Shown here: in pieces, positions 8,382-17,779 of the stretch
How the letters are laid out: every line of letters starts with the position of its first letter
How positions within the stretch are numbered: the first letter of the stretch is position 1
Source: Ruegeria lacuscaerulensis
GTDB lineage: Bacteria; Pseudomonadota; Alphaproteobacteria; Rhodobacterales; Rhodobacteraceae
Reading direction: 5' to 3'
Length of the DNA: 64,000 bases
Assembly: GCF_013033355.1 (NCBI RefSeq)
Contig: NZ_WQDY01000001.1
Coordinates: forward strand, 310,001-374,000
Notes under the pieces: generated by a model
What the model saw: only the letters and a program-made list of their open reading frames with translations
What the model was told of the DNA's origin: nothing
The model's database searches: none
Position numbers and translations under genes: made by a program

Positions 8382-9818
8382 TCAGGCGATTTCCACCGCA
8401 ACAAAGATCTGGTTGCCTGCTCGGTTGATCAGAACCAACGCAGGGCCGGTTTTTTCGCTGTCCAGTGCAGCCTTCAACGCATCCGGTGTGGTTGTGTTCT
8501 GACTGCCCAGTTTTACGATCACGTCGCCACGTTGCAGTCCGGCTTTGGCGGCTGGACTACCGGCTTCAAGCGCGGTGACCACAACACCGCTGACGTTTTC
8601 GCTTAATCCCATCTCGGTGCGGTTGGCATCGGTCAGTGGGGCAACCGTCACACCCAGAGCGGTGCCTTCGATCGCATCGTCTACAGACGTGTCGATGTTG
8701 GCCGAGGCGCTTTGATACTGGCCGACGGTCAGCTCAAGCTGCTGTTCCTTGCCGTCACGCAGAACGGTCAGAGTGCTGTCGGTACCAACCTTGGTTGTTC
8801 CAACAAGAATTGGCAGGTCGCTGCTGGATTCGACGGGTTCGTCGTTGAACGTCAGAATAACGTCGCCTTGCTTGAGGATACCCTCTGACGGGCTGCCATC
8901 AACCACGTCAGACACCAGCGCGCCTGTTGAAGCATCGATACCCATCGCGGCGGCGATTTCGGGGCTGACATTCTGGATCGAAACACCCAACCAGCCGCGG
9001 CTAACCTGACCGTCATCGCGCAGATCAGAGGCGATGTGGTCCACGATGTTGGACGTTACTGCAAAGCCCAAGCCCACCGATCCGCCGGTTGGCGAGTAAA
9101 TGGCCGAGTTCACCCCAATGACCTCTCCATCCATGTTGAACAAGGGTCCACCCGAGTTACCCTTGTTGATCGCGGCATCCGTCTGGATGAATTCGGCGTA
9201 TGGCCCCTGCGAGATGTTGCGACCCTTGGCCGAAACGATCCCCGTAGTCACGGTCGAGTTGAGCCCAAACGGGTTTCCGATGGCGACAACATCTTCGCCC
9301 ACACGGATAATATCGCTGTCGCCCAGTTCGACGGCTTGCAGGTCCTCACCCGCGTCGATTTTGAGCACGGCGATATCCGTCAAAGGGTCGGTCCCGATGA
9401 CTTCGGCCTCGAACGTGCGGTCGTCGCTTAGGCGGACGGTCACAGACTCGGCATTGTCGACGACATGGTGGTTGGTGATAATGTAGCCTGCCTCATCAAG
9501 TACAAATCCCGATCCCAGACCCTGTGTCGGACCGCGTTGCGGAGCATCGAAGCCTTCAGGCGCGCCGAAACGTTTGAAAAAATCACCGAACGGATGTCCT
9601 TCAAAATCAAAGTTCTGTTCCTGGGTCGGGATCTGGCGCGCTTTCTGTTCCGCGACAATGGTCACGACTGACGGCGATACGCTCTCGACCAGATCCGCCA
9701 GCGCTTCGTCTGCTTTGGAGGGCAGGGCGGTCGTCGCAAGAAGCGCGGCGCTTAGGGCGCTGACGCCAACCCAACTGGTTGTGCGCGGGATGAGAAGAGA
9801 AGATTTTCGGATGCTCAT
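8382..9818 (-). CDS. periplasmic serine protease, DegP/HtrA family
   Basis: Periplasmic Do-type protease and chaperone of 478 residues that removes misfolded envelope proteins. A signal peptide covers about residues 1-36. The catalytic triad is visible as H118 (TNHHVVDNA), D148 (LTDIAVLK) and S222 (GNSGGPLF). Two PDZ domains follow, with carboxylate-binding loops near GWLGVSIQ and in the C-terminal LQRGDVIVKL segment. The length fits DegP/DegQ. The ribosome site AGGAG stands before the ATG. The two-component pair is downstream on the same strand, about 180 bases away, and is a plausible regulator. Confidence 0.95.
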   Translation of the reverse strand: MSIRKSSLLIPRTTSWVGVSALSAALLATTALPSKADEALADLVESVSPSVVTIVAEQKARQIPTQEQNFDFEGHPFGDFFKRFGAPEGFDAPQRGPTQGLGSGFVLDEAGYIITNHHVVDNAESVTVRLSDDRTFEAEVIGTDPLTDIAVLKIDAGEDLQAVELGDSDIIRVGEDVVAIGNPFGLNSTVTTGIVSAKGRNISQGPYAEFIQTDAAINKGNSGGPLFNMDGEVIGVNSAIYSPTGGSVGLGFAVTSNIVDHIASDLRDDGQVSRGWLGVSIQNVSPEIAAAMGIDASTGALVSDVVDGSPSEGILKQGDVILTFNDEPVESSSDLPILVGTTKVGTDSTLTVLRDGKEQQLELTVGQYQSASANIDTSVDDAIEGTALGVTVAPLTDANRTEMGLSENVSGVVVTALEAGSPAAKAGLQRGDVIVKLGSQNTTTPDALKAALDSEKTGPALVLINRAGNQIFVAVEIA

Positions 9819-9905
9819 TTTGGTCTCCTGTTTATATCGCGCGGATGCGGTCGCGCGTTAAGACAGCAGATGCGGCACCAGTCTGATCATTTCCTTTAAC
9901 AAAGG

Positions 9906-9919
9906 TTAAGAAATCTTAA
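9906..9919. promoter_or_regulatory. inverted repeat upstream of degP gene
   Basis: TTAAG-AAAT-CTTAA, within an AT-rich run that also contains CCTTTAACAAAGG just before it. It lies about 90 bases upstream of the protease start, where an OmpR-type regulator would bind. Binding is inferred from position only. Confidence 0.3.
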
Positions 9920-10337
9920 TTTTGCCATAAATCGGATGTCTTATTCGCCGATCTGAATGGATGGAAGGTGCAAAACGGGACGAATCAAACCAGCGAATCT
10001 TCCAAATTGTTTCCCAATGAGGGGCTAGAAAGAGAAAAGTGAAGAATTGAGACAAATTCGATAACAAATGATGCAAGGGGGTTTTTACATCCCCCAAGAT
10101 CGCCCTTAGGTTGTGGGGTGTTCTCGTGAAGAGACCACTTAAACGCAAACAACCATGAACAACATAAATCAATTTTCATATAGATCTGATCATATTCGAA
10201 TTTCCCTGCATTCATCGGGGGTTAATAAACATCTTTAGGTAGATTGCCGATTTCAGAGATGTTGCGGAAAAACCATTCTGATATGTCGAAAATTAACCGA
10301 AATTCCCGTTTTAGCGTTGTTTGCGCGGGGCGGATCG

Positions 10338-10563
10338 GTGACGATAGGCATGCCCAAGCGAGGGGAAGCTGATGGCACTAGGGGGTGCCAAAAGCTCGTC
10401 ACTGTTACCAGAAGCGCTCAGCGGCATGTTAACGAGGGGGTCTTGTTTAGGTTCGGCAGCGGAATAGCCAAGGTGCTACAGGCATTTTTGGCTGCGCTTT
10501 TGGAACGTGTGAAACGTGGTAGTCCCGCTTTGGGTACCGGCCCGGTCTGGAAAGACCGGGCCG
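10338..10563 (+). ncRNA. candidate structured RNA in long intergenic region
   Basis: The 758 bases between the protease and the MobA-like gene contain no convincing gene. In this part I see GTGACGA (10338-10344) pairing with TCGTCAC (10396-10402), enclosing a perfect hairpin TGGCAC-TAGGGG-GTGCCA (10373-10390). A GC-rich 11-base-pair terminator hairpin ends the stretch. This looks like a short terminated transcript. It does not match the conserved cores of SRP RNA, RNase P RNA or tmRNA that I know. 9820-10330 is AT-rich and holds only the degP promoter region. Confidence 0.3.
10538..10563 (+). terminator. GC-rich hairpin terminator
   Basis: CGGCCCGGTCT and AGACCGGGCCG pair perfectly over 11 bases around the tetraloop GGAA, followed by TGTTACTTTTGAC. 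No coding gene precedes it closely on the plus strand, which is why a small RNA is suspected. It could also stop the MobA-like transcript, whose stop codon is at 10577. Confidence 0.6.
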
Positions 10564-10576
10564 TGTTACTTTTGAC

Positions 10577-11170
10577 TTAACGTTGATTGCGCCATCTTGC
10601 CCAATCCTCGGGTGTGTCCAAATCCAGTAACGCATGTTCGCCGGGTAGGGGCCGCAAGAAAACCTTGTCCAAATGGGCACGCACAACGGATTGGGCTCCT
10701 TCATCACCGGACAGGGTGCTAAGCTCGGAAAACAGACTTTGGTCAAAAACCACCGGATGACCGGGCTTACCCGAGGCTGTGGCTCCGCGCCAAATCAGGT
10801 GGTCAGGGTGATCGGTCACGGCGGACAAGACTGCGGTTATGTCCTGCGCCGTGATCTCGGGCAGATCGGCCAATAAAACCATGACCGCCGGGACATCGTT
10901 TGGGATTTGAGCCAATGCACGGCGTAAACTGGCATTCATCCCTTCCGCGGCATCGACAACCTCGATCCTGTGCAGGTCCAGCCCGTCCAATGCGGCATAC
11001 CGATCATGTGGCCTTGGGGGCAGCGCGACGAACACCTCTCCGGCATCCATTGCAGTTAGCGCAGATCGGCGCATCAGGGTCATGCCGTCCACTGGTTGCA
11101 GCAATTTGTCCAGTCCACGCATGCGCTTGGACTGACCGGCAGCCAGCAAGATAATTGGTATTTTTTTCAT
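10577..11170 (-). CDS. MobA/MocA-like nucleotidyltransferase
   Basis: A 197-residue NTP-transferase of the GT-A-like fold. The N-terminal LLAAGQSKRMRGLDKLL is the GxG..R.M...K nucleotide-binding motif of MobA and MocA; LLADLPEI and SGKPGHPVVF are the metal and pterin-side motifs. MocA adds CMP to molybdopterin for xanthine-dehydrogenase-type enzymes, and the GHPV element favours MocA over MobA. ATG 11170 is preferred because the longer in-frame extension upstream lies inside the neighbouring flavoprotein gene. No molybdoenzyme gene is in the window. Confidence 0.8.
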   Translation of the reverse strand: MKKIPIILLAAGQSKRMRGLDKLLQPVDGMTLMRRSALTAMDAGEVFVALPPRPHDRYAALDGLDLHRIEVVDAAEGMNASLRRALAQIPNDVPAVMVLLADLPEITAQDITAVLSAVTDHPDHLIWRGATASGKPGHPVVFDQSLFSELSTLSGDEGAQSVVRAHLDKVFLRPLPGEHALLDLDTPEDWARWRNQR

Positions 11171-11201
11171 GTGCCTAGAATGACGTTCTGGCTGGCTGAT
11201 G

Positions 11202-13619
11202 TCATCCCCGCATTCGGGTTCCGTCACCATCAAACAAAGGCGTCGACACCATCCGGGCTTTACGCATTTGACCAAGAATTTCGATCTCGACCTCTGTTCC
11301 CTCCGCGATGTGTTCAACAGGAAGGAAACCCAAAGCAACCGATTGTTGCGCATGGTGGGAATACCCACCCGAGGTGCAGAAGCCCACAACCTCACCCTGT
11401 AGCCAAATCGGTTCATAAGCATTCACGTCGGCGTCTTCGGCATCAACGATGAAGGAAGCCAACCTGCGCGCAGGTTTTTCCGAGCGCTCTAGCTCTGCGG
11501 CGGCACGTCCGATGAAATCATCAGGTTTCGAGAATGAAATGAACCGATCCAACCCGGTTTCACCTGGGGTGTAGTCGGGCGAATATTCTCGCATCCACGA
11601 CCCAAAGAACTTGTCCAGACGCAGGCTCATCATGGCCCGCATACCGAAAGGGGTCATGCCGAGCGGCTCTCCGGCTTGCCAGAGCGTCCACCAAAGCTGC
11701 CGCTGCGCCATCGGATCGCAGTAGATCTCGTAACCCAGATCTCCGGTGTAGCTTACACGTTGCACGATACAGTCAGTCATGCCGAAGGTCACTCGGCGGA
11801 CATCCATGAAACGCAGGTCCGAGAGGTCGTCTCGGGTACACGCCGCTAGAACTTCCGTGGCCTTGGGGCCAGCAATCTGAAACCCGTTCAGGCGATCGCT
11901 GATGTTTTCGATGTGAACATCGCCTTCCTGATGCTGCAGGAACCACCGCATATGAAATGCTTGCGCGCCATAAGACGCGGTCAGGCGAAACTCGGTCTCA
12001 TCCAGGCACGATACGGTGAAATCCCCGATCAGCTTGCCTTTGGGTGACAGCATCGGCGTCAGTGACAGGCGACCAGGCTGCGGGATACGCCCGGCCATGA
12101 TCCGATTAAGCCATGTTCGCGCATCAGGGCCGGTGATACGGTATTTGCCGAAGTTGTGGACCTCGTTGATACCCACTGCATTGCGCACCGCATGCACCTC
12201 GCGTCCAGTGGCCGCAAATGCGTCAGACCGGCGGAACGAAGGTGTTTCGTATTCGGGCTCACCATCCTGGGCGAAATAGTTTGGAACCTCCAGCCCGTAT
12301 TGCTGACCCCAGACCGCACCCAGATCGGTGAAGATGTCATACATCGGCGTGGTTCGATTGGGGCGCGCGGCGGGCAGTTCCTCGTTCGGGTAGGAAACGC
12401 TAAAGCGTTTCTGATAGTTCTCGATCACCTTGGGGCGAGTATAGCCGGGGCTGATCCAGTCGCCGAACCGGGCCACGTCCATTGCAAAGACATCGCGCTC
12501 GGGCTCGCCTTCGATCATCCATTGCGCCAGCGTCAAACCCACGCCACCGCCCTGGCTGAAACCCGCCATTACACCACAGGCAGACCAGTAGTTGCGCAAC
12601 CCGGGGACGGGGCCGACCAGAGGGTTCCCGTCCGGCGCAAAGGTGAAAGGCCCGTGGATTACCGACTTCACCCCGGCTTCGGCCAGGACCGGGAAGCGGC
12701 GATAGGCGAACTCGATACTATCGGTGATCTTGTCATAGTCGTCGGGCAGTAATTCATGCCCGAACTCCCAAGGCGTTCCATTCACGGCCCAAGGCTTGCA
12801 GGGTTGTTCATAAAACCCGATGCAAAGCCCGCGCCCTTCCTGCCGCAAATAGCTTTCTCCGGCTGGGTCCATCACATGCGGATGCTCTCCGCCCGCATCA
12901 ATAATAGCTTCTATCTGAGGGATCGTGTCGGTGACCAGATACTGATGCTCCATCGGGTGCAGCGGGAAATAAACGCCCGCCATCGCCCCGACCTCGCGCG
13001 CCCATAGGCCGCCTGCATTCACCACGTGCTCCGCGTGAATGATGCCCTTGTCGGTGACCACATCCCAAGTGCCATCCCGCCGTTGCAGGGTTTCGTGCAC
13101 CATGCAATGGGTTTCAATCGTGGCCCCACCCAAGCGCGCAGCCTTGGCATAGGCATGAGTTGTGCCGGATGGGTCCAGATGCCCGTCCAGGGGATCATAA
13201 AGCGCGCCTATTATGCCGTCCGTATTGGTAATTGGCGCAATTTTCCTGATTTCATCCGGTCCGACGATCTCGGTTTCCAGCCCCATGAAGCGGTGCTTGG
13301 CGCGTTCGGCCAACAACATGTCAAACCGGTCCTGATTGTCCGCCAAAGTGATCCCGCCAACATGGTGCAGGCCACATGACATGCCGGTAATCTCTTCCAG
13401 TTCTTTGTACAGGCGGATCGTATAGCCCTGCAGCGCGGCCATATTGGTGTCGCCGTTCAGCGTGTGAAACCCGCCCGCCGCGTGCCACGTGGACCCGCTG
13501 GTAAGTTCCGAGCGCTCCAACAGCATGACGTCGGACCATCCCAGCTTGGTCAGGTGATAAAGGACTGAACAGCCGACGACGCCGCCGCCGATAACTGCCA
13601 CTTGCGTTGTCGTCTTCAC
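11202..13619 (-). CDS. FAD-dependent dehydrogenase with GcvT domain (dimethylglycine/sarcosine dehydrogenase-like)
   Basis: An 805-residue two-part flavoprotein. The N-terminal DAO-type FAD domain opens with VAVIGGGVVGCSV (Rossmann GxGxxG) and LERSELTSGSTWHAAGG, the second being typical of dimethylglycine and sarcosine dehydrogenases that carry FAD covalently on His. The C-terminal half (about 430-800) is a GcvT-like tetrahydrofolate-binding domain that captures the methyl group as methylene-THF. GTG 13619 is chosen as start because GGAGG lies 7 bases upstream; the longer reading to 13655 needs a TTG. The exact N-methyl substrate cannot be read from the sequence. Confidence 0.85.
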   Translation of the reverse strand: MKTTTQVAVIGGGVVGCSVLYHLTKLGWSDVMLLERSELTSGSTWHAAGGFHTLNGDTNMAALQGYTIRLYKELEEITGMSCGLHHVGGITLADNQDRFDMLLAERAKHRFMGLETEIVGPDEIRKIAPITNTDGIIGALYDPLDGHLDPSGTTHAYAKAARLGGATIETHCMVHETLQRRDGTWDVVTDKGIIHAEHVVNAGGLWAREVGAMAGVYFPLHPMEHQYLVTDTIPQIEAIIDAGGEHPHVMDPAGESYLRQEGRGLCIGFYEQPCKPWAVNGTPWEFGHELLPDDYDKITDSIEFAYRRFPVLAEAGVKSVIHGPFTFAPDGNPLVGPVPGLRNYWSACGVMAGFSQGGGVGLTLAQWMIEGEPERDVFAMDVARFGDWISPGYTRPKVIENYQKRFSVSYPNEELPAARPNRTTPMYDIFTDLGAVWGQQYGLEVPNYFAQDGEPEYETPSFRRSDAFAATGREVHAVRNAVGINEVHNFGKYRITGPDARTWLNRIMAGRIPQPGRLSLTPMLSPKGKLIGDFTVSCLDETEFRLTASYGAQAFHMRWFLQHQEGDVHIENISDRLNGFQIAGPKATEVLAACTRDDLSDLRFMDVRRVTFGMTDCIVQRVSYTGDLGYEIYCDPMAQRQLWWTLWQAGEPLGMTPFGMRAMMSLRLDKFFGSWMREYSPDYTPGETGLDRFISFSKPDDFIGRAAAELERSEKPARRLASFIVDAEDADVNAYEPIWLQGEVVGFCTSGGYSHHAQQSVALGFLPVEHIAEGTEVEIEILGQMRKARMVSTPLFDGDGTRMRG

Positions 13620-13710
13620 GTCCTCGCCTCCATCCGCATTTACCCGAACCTGCAAGGGCGGGTGCGGGTTTACTGTTCCGTTCCCGACACGAGGTGTCGC
13701 GGATTGTTCG

Positions 13711-15018
13711 TTACAACGGTCGGATTTTGAGCTCGGTGATCCGATTACCCTCGCGTGCGGTGACCTCGAAACGGAAGCCGTGGAAGGAAAAGACCTGACC
13801 TACGATGGGGATCATCTGCGCCTCGTGAATGACAAGACCCGCGACGGTGTTTGCCTCTTCGTCCGGCAGGGACCATTCCATTGCCCGGTTCACGTCACGG
13901 ATCGTCATCGCGCCTTCAACCAGGTATTGACCATCATCTGTGCGCGTGACGGGGACATCTTCTTCCAGATCAAACTCGTCCGCGATCTCACCAACGATCT
14001 CTTCCAGAATATCCTCGAGCGTGATCAATCCGCGCAGCGAACCATACTCATCCACGACCAGCGCAAAATGGCTGTGCATCCGCAGGAATTCTCGCATCTG
14101 ATCGTCAAGAGTGGTAGTTTCGGGCACGAAATACGGATCGTTGGCCACCTTCGAGATATCGAAACTCTCCAACTGGTTCGGCTGGCTTTCGCGATCCCCG
14201 GCGTGGGCATACATGGCACGAAACAGGTCCTTGGCGTGGACGACGCCTACGATGTTCTCGGGTTCGTCCCGAAAGACGGGCAGGCGGGTGTGAGGGCTTT
14301 TCAGACATTGTTGAAGGATCGCCTCGGGCGCGTCGTCTGCGTCAATCATCTCGATGTTCGAGCGGTGCAGCATGATCTCTTCAACTGCGCGGTCACCCAG
14401 ATCGAGCGCGCCAAGAATTCGGTCGCGGTCTTCCTTTTCGACCACACCTTCCGAGTGTCCCAGTTGCAATGCACCGGCGATCTCTTCCCGGACAGCCAGA
14501 ATGTTGCTGTCGGGATCGATCCGAACGCCGAAGAGGCGCAAAACGCCGCGCACCAACAGACGTACTGCTGCCACAACAGGCGAGAATACGGTGACGACAA
14601 CACTGATAATGGGCGCCACCAAAGATGCCGCTTTTTCCGCGTTTGTGATGGCATAGGTTTTTGGTAGCACCTCGGCAAAAATCAGCACCAGAAGGGTCAT
14701 CACCAGCGTCGCCAAAGCCACGCCACTTTCCCCGAACAGTTTGGTGAACAAAGCAGTCGCCAAAGATGCCGCCAGGATGTTGACCAGGTTGTTGCCAAGC
14801 AGGACCGAGCCGATGAGACGTTCGTTGTCGTCGGTGATATCCAGCGCCTTTTGTGCGCCGCGAGACCCTTTGTCGGCCTGCGCCCGCAACTTACCGCGCG
14901 ATGAGGCGGTCAATGCTGTTTCAGAACCCGAGAAAAAGCCCGACAGGACAAGCAAAAGCAGAATAGCGCTAGTGGTAAACCAGAATGCGCCGTCGATCAT
15001 AGAGGGTGAGGGTTCCAT
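13711..15018 (-). CDS. CNNM/CorC (HlyC) family transporter
   Basis: A 435-residue membrane protein with an N-terminal DUF21/CNNM domain (about four helices, with the LSGFFSGSETAL motif), paired CBS domains (about 200-320, including HTRLPVFRDEPENIVGVVH) and a C-terminal CorC_HlyC domain ending in FRFEVTAREGNRITELKI. The family has been linked to Mg2+ or Co2+ efflux. AAGGACC precedes the ATG at 15018. xerD lies next upstream on the same strand. Confidence 0.93.
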   Translation of the reverse strand: MEPSPSMIDGAFWFTTSAILLLLVLSGFFSGSETALTASSRGKLRAQADKGSRGAQKALDITDDNERLIGSVLLGNNLVNILAASLATALFTKLFGESGVALATLVMTLLVLIFAEVLPKTYAITNAEKAASLVAPIISVVVTVFSPVVAAVRLLVRGVLRLFGVRIDPDSNILAVREEIAGALQLGHSEGVVEKEDRDRILGALDLGDRAVEEIMLHRSNIEMIDADDAPEAILQQCLKSPHTRLPVFRDEPENIVGVVHAKDLFRAMYAHAGDRESQPNQLESFDISKVANDPYFVPETTTLDDQMREFLRMHSHFALVVDEYGSLRGLITLEDILEEIVGEIADEFDLEEDVPVTRTDDGQYLVEGAMTIRDVNRAMEWSLPDEEANTVAGLVIHEAQMIPIVGQVFSFHGFRFEVTAREGNRITELKIRPL

Positions 15019-15081
15019 TGGTCCTTGTGGGTTGGTGTTGCTTCATTCGTTATGGGGGCGCGGCCCCGGCGGATCAAGGGG

Positions 15082-16041
15082 TTAGCCTTTGTCCTGCGGC
15101 TCTTTGGCAAGCGGGTGATGCTCCAACACCAACTCGGCAAGGCGTTCGTCCAATACATGCGTGTAGATTTCCGTGGTCGCGACATCGGCGTGACCCAGTA
15201 ACGTCTGGATCGATCGCAGATCGGCCCCGTTTGCCAAAAGATGCGTGGCAAACGCATGACGCAGCGTGTGCGGAGTGACTTTTTCTGGCGACACGCCGCC
15301 CTGAACCGCAAGCTCTTTGATCAGGTGAAAGAACATGTGCCTCGTCAGATGACCCGATTTGCCGCGCGAGGGAAACAGGAACCGCGACCTTTGCCCGCCA
15401 TCGGCCACCAATTGATCTTCGGCCTCGTCCCTCGTTTTCAGCCATAGCGCCAGCGCCTCGCGGGCTGGGGACGACAGCGGCACCATCCTCTCTTTCCCGC
15501 CTTTACCCAGAACCAACAACATTCGTGGGTCACCTCGTGCGGAAGACACCGGCAGCGAGACTAACTCGGTCACGCGCATGCCGGTTGCATAAAGGACTTC
15601 CATCAAACAAGTGTTGCGGATGCGGTCGGTTTCGGTGCGACCAGTTTCACGCGCGGCTTGCAGCAAACGGTCAACTTCCGGCACGTCCAGAGTTTTCGGT
15701 AGGCGTTTTTGGCGACCCGGTCCTTTTATTTGGATGGCGGGGTTGGTCTCACGCCAGCTTTCCTCGAATGCAAAACGGTAAAGCTGCTTGATCGCGGATA
15801 GCCGTCTTGCGCGGGTGGATTGGGACAATCCCTGCGCGTCACAATCGATCAGATAACGTTCGATTCTGTCGCGGTCCGCTTGATCAAAGGTGGTTTTTCG
15901 ACGCTCGAGCCACGCGGCGAAGTCTTTCAGGTCGCGCCCATATGCCAGCAATGTATTGGGTGACGCCCCAAGCTCGGCCGCTTGCGCCTGAAGAAAGGTT
16001 GAAATCCAAAGGTCGTGCGAGGCCGGGGCTACCATGGTCAC
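15082..16041 (-). CDS. xerD: tyrosine recombinase XerD
   Basis: Site-specific recombinase that with XerC resolves chromosome dimers at dif under FtsK control. The 319 residues comprise an N-terminal SAM-like DNA-binding domain and a C-terminal catalytic domain with R156 (TGMRVTEL), K181, H258 and R261 (HTLRHAFATHL), H284 and nucleophile Y293 (TTEIYTHV). It is a housekeeping copy and not an integrase of a mobile element, given its length and chromosomal setting. The GTG at 16041 overlaps the stop of the gene upstream; an ATG at 16035 is the alternative start. Confidence 0.94.
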   Translation of the reverse strand: MTMVAPASHDLWISTFLQAQAAELGASPNTLLAYGRDLKDFAAWLERRKTTFDQADRDRIERYLIDCDAQGLSQSTRARRLSAIKQLYRFAFEESWRETNPAIQIKGPGRQKRLPKTLDVPEVDRLLQAARETGRTETDRIRNTCLMEVLYATGMRVTELVSLPVSSARGDPRMLLVLGKGGKERMVPLSSPAREALALWLKTRDEAEDQLVADGGQRSRFLFPSRGKSGHLTRHMFFHLIKELAVQGGVSPEKVTPHTLRHAFATHLLANGADLRSIQTLLGHADVATTEIYTHVLDERLAELVLEHHPLAKEPQDKG

Positions 16042-17561
16042 GTGCCCTGTAGGATCAAAAGGTTCAGCGCAGCGCGACGGGCCGTGTCTTCAAGGCCAAC
16101 CCTCCGCAGGGTTGCGATGGCGGCTGAAAGGTCCACGAGGTTGCCGCGTGACCCATGTGCGAACAACTCCATCGTCTCAAGGACGGCTTCACCCAGTTGT
16201 CCGTCGCTTAGCAAACGGTCGATATCGGCGGGAACGGGTGCGGCCCAGGCAAAACCCTGCGCGACAGCATCTGCCAATGGCGATGGAGAGCGCGCGCGCC
16301 CGGGATCACCCTGAGCCAAAGCGGCGAGGAATTGGTTCTCTTCTCCTTGGTCAGGAACAGTCAGGGCAGCGGTTTCGTAAAGATCAGACAGCAACAGAAT
16401 ACGCCAGCGCAATTCCTCGGCGGCTGGGTCGGTCAATGTGACTTTTGACAGCCGGTTCGCAAAAAGCTCGGCGAATGGAACTTCAAGCCCCACGCTGCGC
16501 ATCTGCGCCCACACGGTGGGCAGGGACTGCGCGATCGCGCCGGTTTTGCCGGAGTCCAACGCACTTTCGAAACGTTGAACAGCGGCGACGCGGTCCCAGA
16601 CCGCTCCGGATGCAGCCGGAGAGCGTTCTGTATATAGCCCAAGCAACTGGTTGGGCGTCAAAGCACCGACGCGAGTCAGTCGTTCGGCTGCTTCGATCTG
16701 TGCTTTCCAACCGGCTACATCTCGCAGATCGGCATTGGCAAAGGCGCGCGGCAGCGAAGTCGAGGGCAAGCGCTCGCCAATTGCCTCATACAGTCGGAAT
16801 GTAAGCGGGTCGGGGCGCTCGGGTTGCGGTAGGTATTCGGCGTCTTCGAACAGCTCGGGGCTGAGGAACCTGTCCAGCAAGGCAAGGTCCATTTCCGGAA
16901 GAATCTGCAACGCATGAGCTGCCTCGAGCGTCAGCGCGGCTGAGGTCCAATCGCCACGCCGGGCCTTGCAGAATATCTGGGCCTCGTAGTCCTGAGACAA
17001 ATGCGGTTGCGCGATCAGCGCTGTGCAACTTCTATCTTCGTCTCCGGTCAGAAGGGTGGCATCAAACCAGCGTTGGAACCGGTCGCGGCTGTCCGTCGGA
17101 CCGGCAAGTTGCACCAGAGACTGCGCGGGATCAGCTGCGCCAAGCTGCATCAACCGGTCCAGCCGCGCCAGCAGCAAGGTCTCTTCGGCATCGGGTCCGG
17201 ATGGCGCACGAGCTTCGGTAAGCAACAGAGTGAAAAGCAGGCGTTGCATGGCCGGGTTGTATTTGACTGGCACGTGACCGATCAGTTCCGCCAACCGTGC
17301 GGGATCGCTGTTTTGCCACACATCCACCGGAAGGCCTGTCACCGACGACGAAACCAATCCCAAGGGCTGGGACAACGCTTCAAGCGGAGTGACTTCCACA
17401 CCCGGTTGCAACCCGGAATCCGATACAGGCGGTTCCAGCAGAACAGTGCCGGGCAGGTTGTCCGGTGGCTGGCTCAACCAGTCGATCACAGATAAAGGTT
17501 CCTGCTGCGCCTGTGCCGCACTGGCCAGCAGCATCGCAGCCGCTGCGGCCTTAATCCACAT
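16038..17561 (-). CDS. secreted hypothetical protein
   Basis: A 507-residue protein with a clear signal peptide (MWIKAAAAAMLLASAAQA), so probably periplasmic. The rest is rich in Ala, Leu, Asp and Glu and predicted helical, with two cysteines about 14 residues apart near residue 180-195 that may form a disulfide. No catalytic motif is evident. It sits between a 49-codon membrane protein and xerD, with overlaps on both sides, so the three probably share one transcript. Function unknown. Confidence 0.8.
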   Translation of the reverse strand: MWIKAAAAAMLLASAAQAQQEPLSVIDWLSQPPDNLPGTVLLEPPVSDSGLQPGVEVTPLEALSQPLGLVSSSVTGLPVDVWQNSDPARLAELIGHVPVKYNPAMQRLLFTLLLTEARAPSGPDAEETLLLARLDRLMQLGAADPAQSLVQLAGPTDSRDRFQRWFDATLLTGDEDRSCTALIAQPHLSQDYEAQIFCKARRGDWTSAALTLEAAHALQILPEMDLALLDRFLSPELFEDAEYLPQPERPDPLTFRLYEAIGERLPSTSLPRAFANADLRDVAGWKAQIEAAERLTRVGALTPNQLLGLYTERSPAASGAVWDRVAAVQRFESALDSGKTGAIAQSLPTVWAQMRSVGLEVPFAELFANRLSKVTLTDPAAEELRWRILLLSDLYETAALTVPDQGEENQFLAALAQGDPGRARSPSPLADAVAQGFAWAAPVPADIDRLLSDGQLGEAVLETMELFAHGSRGNLVDLSAAIATLRRVGLEDTARRAALNLLILQGT

Positions 17562-17700
17562 TCAGAATGACCGGCTCGCGCACTTCTTCCTGCGGGGCCG
17601 AAAAATCAACGCCAAAGAAAGGACCTAGATACGCGTAGCCCACCAACCCGATAAAACACAGGCAGATCAGATATATCAGAAATTTTATCAGACGGCCCAT
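17551..17700 (-). CDS. small single-pass membrane protein (49 aa)
   Basis: A short gene reading MGRLIKFLIYLICLCFIGL and onwards, with one strong hydrophobic helix (about residues 5-27) followed by a short polar tail ending in REPVILNVD. ATG is at 17700 and TAA at 17551-17553. It overlaps the start of the secreted protein gene by 11 bases in another frame, which supports translation coupling. It is too short for a family assignment from memory. It may anchor or assist the secreted protein encoded next. Confidence 0.6.
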   Translation of the reverse strand: MGRLIKFLIYLICLCFIGLVGYAYLGPFFGVDFSAPQEEVREPVILNVD

Positions 17701-17779
17701 CGCTCAACATCGCCTCATTTTTCTGTTTTGTCCCAGTTATAGCTGGCATTTTTCTTAAGATCACGTCATTCACGTTGAA

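Noticed and set aside
10338-10563. 6S RNA, SRP RNA, RNase P RNA or tmRNA
   Set aside because: The conserved core sequences of SRP RNA, RNase P RNA and tmRNA are absent; 6S could not be tested without a covariance search.
10317-10580. 87-codon plus-strand frame in the long intergenic region
   Set aside because: It starts with TTG without a ribosome site, ends inside the terminator region, has no recognisable motif and overlaps strong RNA hairpins.
15082-16041. Integrase of a mobile element
   Set aside because: Sequence and length are those of housekeeping XerD; no attachment repeats or cargo genes are nearby.
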